Positions 1 to 9,000 of a DNA stretch of 13,027 nucleotides are shown here, in pieces. Made by a program: the position numbers and the translations under genes. A model generated the notes under the pieces. It saw nothing but the letters and a program-made list of their open reading frames with translations, did no database searches and was not told where the DNA came from. Position 1 is the stretch's first letter; every line of letters starts with the position of its first letter. The stretch spans positions 1 through 13,027 of the forward strand of contig MU634347.1 of NCBI GenBank assembly GCA_026770595.1, given 5' to 3'. Origin of the DNA: Ochromonadaceae sp. CCMP2298. Lineage: Eukaryota > Sar > Synurophyceae > Ochromonadales > Ochromonadaceae.

Positions 1-3000
1 CGTGACGGCTGTGAGGAAGGCTGGCTACTCGGCTGCCTCGATGGCTGCCCAGAGGGCTGCCCCGACGGCTCAGCACTGGGCTGGGACGATGGCTGGCCGG
101 AGGGCTGGCCGGAGGGCTGATCAGAGGGTTGGGAACTGGGCTGTCCTGAGGGCATACTGGTCGGTGCCTTCCAATTCGGTACAAACTCATCAAGCAAGAA
201 GGGATAGCTCGTGGAGGAAATAAAACCCAACGTCGTGGGGGTGGGTTTTAGACTTGTGAGCTGCAGGTCGAACAGGTAGGGGGTGAAGTAGCCAGCGGTG
301 AGGTAGGGGATGATGCGTAACGTGCGGTAGTTGAGCCAGTAGCCCTCAGCGGCCCCCAGGATGTCTTCGGAAAAGGACATCATTTGGGCCAACTGGGAGG
401 AGGAGTAGATGTGCGGCGAATCCGCCGTTTTGAGGTCATCGGACTCGAAGGTGCTGTTGTGGGGGTTAAGCACCTCCACAGCTATGGATGCGTCGTCGTT
501 GGTGGTCCATAGGGCGTGATCGATCTTTATAGGTTCTACGCGGTCAATCGCATCGTAGAAGGTGATCGACCAGCTGTGCCCATTGCCCACTGCGCTCCGT
601 GTCACTCCGAAGTTAGTCAGATCTGATTGGTTTAGCGAGGCTAGGGCTATGCGCACCTCGAGCGCGCTGGCTTGGCTGTCCAGCAGTGCGGTGGGGGAAA
701 AAGCGCCCTGGGAGCGGTACCGCAGGCCCCACTGCCCGCGCACGATCGCGTCGATCTCGTCCTCTGCTGAGGAGTTTCCCTCGCCCGTGCCGGCACTAGT
801 GATCACCTGGACGGGATATAAGGGCGTCTGGGTGAAGATTATGTCCAAAACCTCCTCACCGTCCTGGGTTCCCAGCACGACAGTGGAGATGGCCTGTACA
901 CGTACAAACGTGCCGGCGTGCTTGGTTACCAGCAACTCCATCGTGTCATTCGAGACTCCAGACCGTACATCCACCATGCCCGTGTACTGCTCCAGTGTCT
1001 TGTCGATGCGTACTCGACCGCCGCCCCCCACCCCCCCAGGATGGGTGATGCTCACCGGACACGCCTCCTCGATGCAGGTCCGACCCCCGCGGGCAGAGAA
1101 GCGGCCCCCGCCCACCACATGGCCGTGTATATCGATCGGATCGTTGTTGGTATCTAGGATCCAGATCGATCCCCCGGCGCCCCCCCCGCCGCCCCCGTAG
1201 ACCCCCTGTCCGTCGGCGGAAATTGAGCTGGTGGAGTCGATTGTTATATCCCATTCGAGATTTAATTTGATTACCCCGCCGCCGCGGCCCCCATACGCCT
1301 GCGGGGCGGAGGAAGCGCCGCCGCCGGACCCGTAGTTGACCGGTGTGAAGAGGTTGCCGTAGGTGGTGCCGTTTAGAAAGGCGTCATCAATAGCGACCAG
1401 GGTGACCTGAGTGCCAGAGCCTAGGTACTGGTCGGCGTTCTTGAGGCGGTAGAGGGAGTTTATGCCCAGTCCCCCGTACCCCCCGTGTCCCCCCCCATCC
1501 CCCCCTGTCTCCTCCACACCCCCTGCGCCCAGGCCGGACCCGGGGGTAGGCGGGATGCCCCACATGCCGCCGAACAGCCCCAGCCCATCTGCCGAGAAGG
1601 TTGAGTTCCCCGTGAGACTGATGGTGGTCGCGTTGACGACGATCTTGGACCCGTAGATGCCGCTATTTCCCGACACATCGACCGTGTCGAAAACCAGGGT
1701 GGGGGTTAATTCGGAGGCGTCGAAGAGCTCGTGTGGGTTTAATACGAAATCGTCTGTGAGGTTTCCGTAGTTAATGAGCAGCTTGCCGCCATTGCTGATG
1801 ATCAGGTCCAGGCCCGGACTGATCTCTCCGGCCTCAGTGACGTTCAGGGTGAAGTTGGATATGGTCAGGTGCGGGCTGGGGGTGAGCACCACGGCACCTG
1901 CGAGGGTCAGCACGGTGTCCAAGGTGCAGTCGAAGGTGGTAGTGGAGATAGCGCCCTCTCCTGTTATCAGCAATCGCGCATCCTGCAGTCTGAAGGTGGA
2001 GACGATTAGGGAGTCCCGGGAGTCCAGGGGCAGCGTCAGGGTGGACTGGGCGTTGTGCACGGACGTGACGTCGGTAGAGGCGGTCAGCTTGAGTGACCGC
2101 ACTGCGGCGGATATCAGTATAGAGGGGTCAGAGTGCAGGTCCGCCGCGGCCCAGCCTTTCATGTATAACTGGTGGATATAGTAGGGGTCTGTGGTGATGG
2201 AGCAGGTGGACGTGGCCTCTGTGTCGGTGGAGTACTGCGACTGGAGCCAGTAGCGAGCTGCCCTGAGGACGGGCCCCGAGGCTGCAGCTATAATGGACTG
2301 CATAGCGTTGTACCCGTAGTCCCCTATAGAGGTGAGGTCGGCCACCTTCGCGTGTGCGAGGTAAAACGCAGTCGACACAGCGGCAGGCAGGCCCGATGGG
2401 AGGGACACACTCAAACCACCCTGGGTATAAACAGCCCCCGTGAATTCGTCCTGACATACCTTGATTGACACACGACCACCCGAGCCTGCGCCCCCATGCA
2501 CCGTGGAGCTGTTGCTGATCGACCCGTTGCCCCCGTAGGCCCACAGCTGTCCTGTCCCGTTAAACCGTCCCAGTGGACACTCGATGTAAATCGCCCCGCC
2601 GGCGCCCCCGCCAGCAGAGGAGTCGTACACAGCAGACCCGCCTGAAACGTCGATTATACCCGACACGTGCATAGATCCCGATACATTGAAGTGCAAACCC
2701 AAGCCCCCCGCGCCCCCCGCCTGCCCCGTTGACAAGTCTGCGCCCCCTGGACCCCCCGGGCCGAGGGGGGCGAGGGGGTCGCCGCGGGCGGTGGAGGCGT
2801 CTGCGGTGTTGGAGCTGCCCACGGTACCTGGGCCGGCGTGCGCCCCGCCCGATGCGGCGAACCCCACGCCCGCGTGTGCGCCGTAGTGTGGGTACAGGGT
2901 GGGGTTGGTGTTAACAAGGGAGTCCCAGGTTAACTCGGGGTTCAGCAAGGCTGCTGAGGCGGAGATGGAGGCGGATGAGTCGAGGTCTATGGTGTAGGCG

Positions 3001-6000
3001 GAGATGAAGATGGACTCCTCTATGCCTGTCTGAGAGGTTGAGGAGAAGACCAACGCGGTCGATGCGTTGAGCTGCAGGGCGTTTAGTGAGAGGTAGGAGA
3101 TGTTGTAGGCGGACCCGGAGGTGGGGAGCGTCTCGGTAAAGTTGGACAGGGTGTTTGCCTCCATAGGGGTGCGGATCTCTGCCAAACTGAGGCCGTGCAC
3201 GCGTGAGCCTATCGTGGAGAGGGTTAGCACTGCCTCGGAGAGGGTTATATCCTCAACGCACAGGAGGGTAGAGGCATCCAGAGTGAGGCTTGCGGCGTCC
3301 AGAGAAAGCGCCCCGAGCACCACCAGGGTAGAGTCGGCAACAGTGAGGGTTCCGAGCAGGCTCCCTGTTCCTTCCTCCTGCGTGTGGAATATGGAGCTGT
3401 CGGGGAAAGACTTGATGGCGGTGATTATGTACGTACAACCCTCGAGGGAGAAGTCTGCATCCGACGTGTACACGCTCGACAGCGCGTAGTAGTCTGGTTC
3501 ATTGGCACCATACTCGCAGCTGTCCACCACGGTCACAGGCGAACTCCCCAAGCCCCGGTTGGACGCCGTCAGCGAGCCATTGCGGCCTTGAGAGTCTGCG
3601 AAGAACATCGTGCCCCCGGCCGAGGCGATGTTGGATACACCGTTCTTATCGGCCGATGTACCGCCGCTCACGTCGATAGTTCCCGTATACTGGGAAAGGT
3701 CCCCCTCTGCGGTGTAGATGGACACCCGTCCCCCCGAGCCCCCGCCCCCCCCGTAACGGGTGCAGCCGTTCCCGCCCGCTGCAAGGATGGCCCCGGTTCC
3801 CTGGAAGTCGCCGTTTAACACGGTGAGCCAGATGGACCCGCCCGCGCCCCCGCCTGCGATGTAAAGGTTGTCGCTGTCTGTGTTCAGAGTGGCGCAGGAG
3901 ACGCCATTTGCTGTAATGGTGCCCTTCAGGACGATGGAGCTGAGGGCTATGATGCGCAAAGCGCCGCCGCCGTTGCCGCCCTGGTACTGAGCAGTGGAGC
4001 CACCTGCGGCCCCCCAGGTTGTAGGGAAAAAGGCCGATCCGTACCCCGTGTAGGTGTAGTACACTCCGCCACCACGGCCGGCGTGCCAGCCTCCATCTGC
4101 GTATGAGACGTTGCCCGAGGCTTGGTGGGAGTCGTTAGCAGTGAGGGTGTTGGGGGTGCCCGCACCGGCGTTGGCGTAACCCAAGCCGTCGGCGGAAATG
4201 GACGCCTCGGAGTCCACGATCAGCGCGTCGCAGTAGAGCACCGCACGGTGTGTTTCGTACTCATCCCCACCCTTGAAGTACAACACAGCAGTGTCCTCGA
4301 GGTGCAGGGTAGAGACGTTGAGTATGGAGGTCGTGTAGGTGTCGAGGGAGTGGTAGGGCAATCCGCTGGTTGGGAGGCTTGCATACCCTCCCCAGCTAGC
4401 ATTGGGGTAAATTGTGAAAGTAGCTGCACCGGAGAGGTATAGGTACTGCGCCCCTAGGAGACTGCCCTGCAGAGTGATCGCCAGATCTGCGATAGTGAGG
4501 TTGGTAGAGAGGGTTAACGTGGCGCCATCTTTGATGTAAAGGGCCGCGGTGGAGTCGCCGTAGAGGTGGGTGGTTTCCAGGGCTGAGGGCACCTCCAGGG
4601 AGGCGTATTCTCCCAATACGATGCTGCCGAAGGTGCCCGTGCAGGTGGTGGCAGCGTCCCCCAGTGTGTAGGTGGTGGAGGTGGACACCTCGGCGCCGGA
4701 GCTGCCGGAGATGTAGGACACGCTGAGGGTGTTGTAGAGAGTGTTCTTAACAACCAAAGTGCTGTTTCCCCCATCCCCTGTCTCCCACAGAACCGTACCA
4801 GGGGCAGCCCTGTCGGGCGTGTCCTCTAGCCACTCCAGCAGTGTCCCCCCCGCCTCCCATATAGCGGCTTGCGTTGTGTCCACATCGGTTACTTCGAATC
4901 CGCCACCGAAGGCGGTCACATTGCCAGCAAAGGTGAAAGAGGGGCCGGAGGTGGTGGTGCCAGCGTCGCATAGAGTGCAGGTGATTACCACCCGTCCGCC
5001 CGAACCCCCGCCGCCCAGGTAGTAGCTGGAGTACAGGCCTGCGCCCCCATCTGCCCGCACCTCCCCCCCACCTGTGAGGCTCTGCACCTCCAGCCGCACA
5101 GACCCGCCCGCACCGCCGCCCCCGCCGGCCCCCGAGCCCGTCCCGCCGTCTGCGGAAATTGTTCCCTCTAGGACCAGGTTGGTGGCGGTGATGGATAGAA
5201 ATCCGCCCCCATTGCCCCCCGCTGCACGGAAGCTGCCCCCACCCCCCGACCCGAAGTGTGTGGGGGCTGATACCTCTCCGTAGTAGGTCCCACCGGCGGC
5301 GGACAAGCCTACACCCCCCTCGCCCCCGAATGCCCCGCCCCCGCCGCCTACCGCTCCGAAGGTGCCGCAGCCGGGGCCGTGGGAGAAGACATTGAGCACG
5401 GAGGAGTCGTAGCATGTCTCATCGCTGTACGAGCCTTGGTACCCCTGCGCATCTGAGTGGATAGAGCCGCCGTACAGTACGGTCACATTGGAGGTGAAGT
5501 TTAGCTCGATGCGGGAGGGGGCGGTGGAGCTGTCCAGCACAATGGTGTGGTAGTCGATGCTCAGCTGGGCACCGTCGTCAACCAGGAGGTTGTCGAACAC
5601 ATACACAGAGACGCCGTCCGTCCCCGTCCCCGTCCCCATCCCCGACGCGCCGGCGGGTGTTAGCGCCACATGCCCGCCGTATTTGATGTGCACGTTTGTG
5701 GCATTCAGTGTGGCGTCTGCGACGATCAGGGTGGCAGAGGCGATATTTAGGGTCTGGGGGGTGTTTCCCAGTACCAGGGTGTCGTTGTAGTCACCAAAGG
5801 GGGTGAGAACGGTGCCGTTTGTGAGTAACAAGGTGCCAGTCCCGTCCCCGTTTATGTCCAGCACCTCCACCAAGCCGGCGCTGTATATGGCCGTAACGCC
5901 CTGCTGCAGGGTTATGCTGTCAAGAGCGCCATAGGGCGAAACAGTACTCAGGGGTGTGGCGAGGGTGGTAGAGGCGGCTTCGTCGTCTTGGATATTTTTC

Positions 6001-9000
6001 AGCAGTAACATGCCCCCGGATGTGTCCATTATGAAGACCGTGCCTGCGGAGCCCTTCTGCGCGCCAGCCCCGCCCTGCGCGCCCATCGTGCCGGAAAACG
6101 CGCTGTAGGTGTCCACATGCAGGCTGAGGCGGCCGCCCCCGCCGCCGCCCCCCCAGGCTACAGTGTCCTCCTGAGTGCCGCCCCCCCCGCCCTGAGCCGA
6201 GAGCGCGCCAGAGCCCGACAGAGAGTAGGCGGACAGGTGCAGGGAGCCGCCCGCGCCGCCGCCGGCTAGCGAGCTGACGGGGGAGTAACCGTCAGCCTCG
6301 ATGGATGCATCTGCATCAACAGAGATGGTGGTCGCATACACGCGCACCGCGCCGCCCCCATAACAGGTCGAGCCGCCCCCCCCCGCACCGCCCGCCGAGC
6401 CCCACGTGACTGGCAGGGTGAATTCACCATAAGAAGTTGAGTCCCCAAAAAGGTCGAAATCCGGTACTTTGCCGTAGCCCCACCCCCCCAGACCCCCGTG
6501 GCTGCCGCCCTGCCCGCCCAGGAACCCGTACACGCCCATGTATTCTGTAACATTTCCCGTGTTGGTGTTGCTGTACCCGCGACCCGTGGCGGTTATTTTG
6601 GCGGAGTCTGTGAGGCTCACTGTGGCGGCTGCTATGTATCCGTTGGACATTTGTAGCGTGGCGGTGCCGCTGAGGGTGAGGTTGGTGGAGGTGAGCAGCA
6701 GGTCGAAACAGGTGACACAGCTGATGCCGGCGGGGGTGCTCAGGCGTCTTGGGCTGGGGCCAGTGCTGTCAGTGCTGTCAGTGTTTGTGTTGGTGATAGT
6801 TGGAGTGCTCTCTAGGCGTCTCGCGCTGGAAGGCGTGGAATTGGGTACAGCTGAGGGCGCAGCTGAGGGCTCCGGCAGGGTCGAGTAGAATGGATCAGAA
6901 ACCACCCCCAGACTCGTGCGCATGGTGCTGTTTCCCACCAAAGTGAAGGTGTCTTTTACGTCCAGGGCGAGGGGACCTTCGGCGATGAAGAAGTCGCCGT
7001 CGCTCATGTAGAACGCTTTCACACATATGTGGGATATATTGTCCCCCAGCCGCAGGTAGCCGTTCACCTCCAGGGTCAATTCCTCGTCGTCGATAGACAC
7101 GCCGACGAGGTGGATGGTGGTTGTGTTCGAGTTGCCGGTGGTTAATTTCAGCCCCCCTGAGCCCAGTATAGTCCCCATTATGGGCGCATAGGAGGTCTGG
7201 GTGATGGTGATGTCTCCCTCGGTGGCGATCACACCAGTGGCGGTTTGGTTGACAGCCTCGGAGAAAGACAGAGTGCTGCCTACCACAGTGTAGATAGTGC
7301 CCTGGTTCAACACGGCGATCTGTATATCGGCTGAGGAGTCGCGCTGCGCGTCCAGTGTGGCGCCAATCTCATTGGTCAGGGTGGGGACGTCGGTCCAGGC
7401 GGGTACCTTGACGTACACTTGCCATGCGTAATCGGAGCTGCTAGAGGAGCTGATCGAGGCCGAGCATGAGTATAGGTCTGACACAGTCTGCGTCATCTGG
7501 CACGTCTGGAGTAACGTGTTGTACAGAAAGTAATTGCATGTTGCCTCAGTGTCCTCGATATACCCGACCGCGGCGTCTCTGCTGAACGCGAGGGTGTGGT
7601 GGGTGCACTGCTGTGCGCACTGCGCGGCCGTTACGTTGTAAAGGGTTACGCCAGAGGTTAGCGCTGAAAGGCAGAATTGCTGGTCGTCGTAAGCATACAA
7701 GGACTCCTGATGCACCCACGTCTGCGCCCCGTCGAAGCTAATCGTGCCATAATTAGTCACACTGGCCGCGCGTGCCCAGTTGACCGAGAAGTTGCCGCCC
7801 ACCAGGGTGCCCCAATTGACCACCCCGATCTCCAAAAAGGTCAGCATATTATCATCGCTGTAGGGTGCGAGGGTAAGCGTGGCGGAGGTGGGTATGGTGA
7901 GCGTGCCGTTGCCCTCTACTAAGCCTTCGCGGAGGTAGTTCAGATCTCCCAACACCTCTAGGGAGGATCCCACACTAGAGAGGTGGATCTTCCCCCCGTC
8001 CATGGTTAATGTAGTCACGCTGATCGCGGTACCGTTGCCCACCAGGAGGTAGCCGTCGGCCCCCACGTGCAGAGTAGTGAAGTTCATACTGGTGTCGGCA
8101 ACCCCCCTAGAGTGGAACTCGACCCTGCCCCCGATCGCCCACACCTCCGCTGTGCCCTGGGGTACCTCCAGGGGGGGTAGGAAGACCCCCCCGGACTGGG
8201 AGACCACATGTCCACCCGTGATGGCGCAGTTATCGTCCATGTAAAACTCTCCCCCGATGTAGAGGTAGGAGTTGGAGAGGGTGAGGTTGGCTGAGGCGCC
8301 GCAGCTGCCGCTGGTGGTGGTGGTAAGTACGCCTAATTCCTGCACAAGCACCTGGCCGGTGATAGTTATGGGCGTGCTGAGGATGAGGTGTGTGCCGCTG
8401 GGGATGCTCAGGAGGGCGTTGGCGGCGACTACAAAGCCGGCAGATCCGTCGTCCAGGGCAGAATATATGACCGCATCGGCTGACACGACCAGGGCACAGT
8501 CTGCGGTTAAATAGGCGTTATACAGGCTAGTGTTGCCTGATAGGACGACAGAGGTGGCATTCAGCCGTAGGTTTGCCGTGGTGGTGTTGGTGGTTATATC
8601 CCAGTCTCGTAAGTTTGATCCGAGGATATTGACGGTGCTGGCGGTTAGTGTGAGCATTCCGCCCATACGCACGGTGCTGTTAGCCAGCAGTGAGAGGGTA
8701 GAAGCCCCCACCTCGGTGCTGTTTGGCGCCACTAGCACCCCCATATCGCCGATAATAAGCGTCCCAAAGCTGTACACGCCCCCGTTTACCCCCCCGAAAT
8801 CGAACAGGTTCAGGCTGCCCCCGGCGGATACGGTGATGTTCACGTTGGAGGCGAAGGAAGCATTGTATACCTCCAAGGTGACTGTAGTGAGGTCGAATGC
8901 GTCAAATGTCGCCACCACGGCGCTCTCCAGGCGTACTGTGGCAGTACCTGATGTGCCCGTGCCCGAGCCTGAGCCTACAATCGTCTTGAGGCAGAAAGAG

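Noticed and set aside
3-155. CRISPR or satellite array
   Set aside because: The 12-bp period is in frame, encodes P-S-x-Q, and has no spacer structure.
562-1200. 212-codon plus-strand open frame
   Set aside because: It is antisense to the giant minus frame. Its Pro-rich end is just the complement of glycine codons, and no family is recognisable.
2690-2890. Collagen-like segment in module 5 (GPGGPGG)
   Set aside because: The Gly-x-y register lasts only a few triplets before breaking, too short for a collagen helix.
4747-5415. 222-codon minus-strand frame rich in Arg and Gly
   Set aside because: It is a shifted frame of glycine module 3. The Arg/Gly composition comes from reading GGC/GGG codons out of phase, while the true frame carries the repeated boxes.
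5620-5645. Tandem ccccgt microsatellite as a separate element
   Set aside because: It encodes a short G-T-G-T-G-T stretch inside the giant frame and is only about four units long, so it is ordinary coding low complexity.
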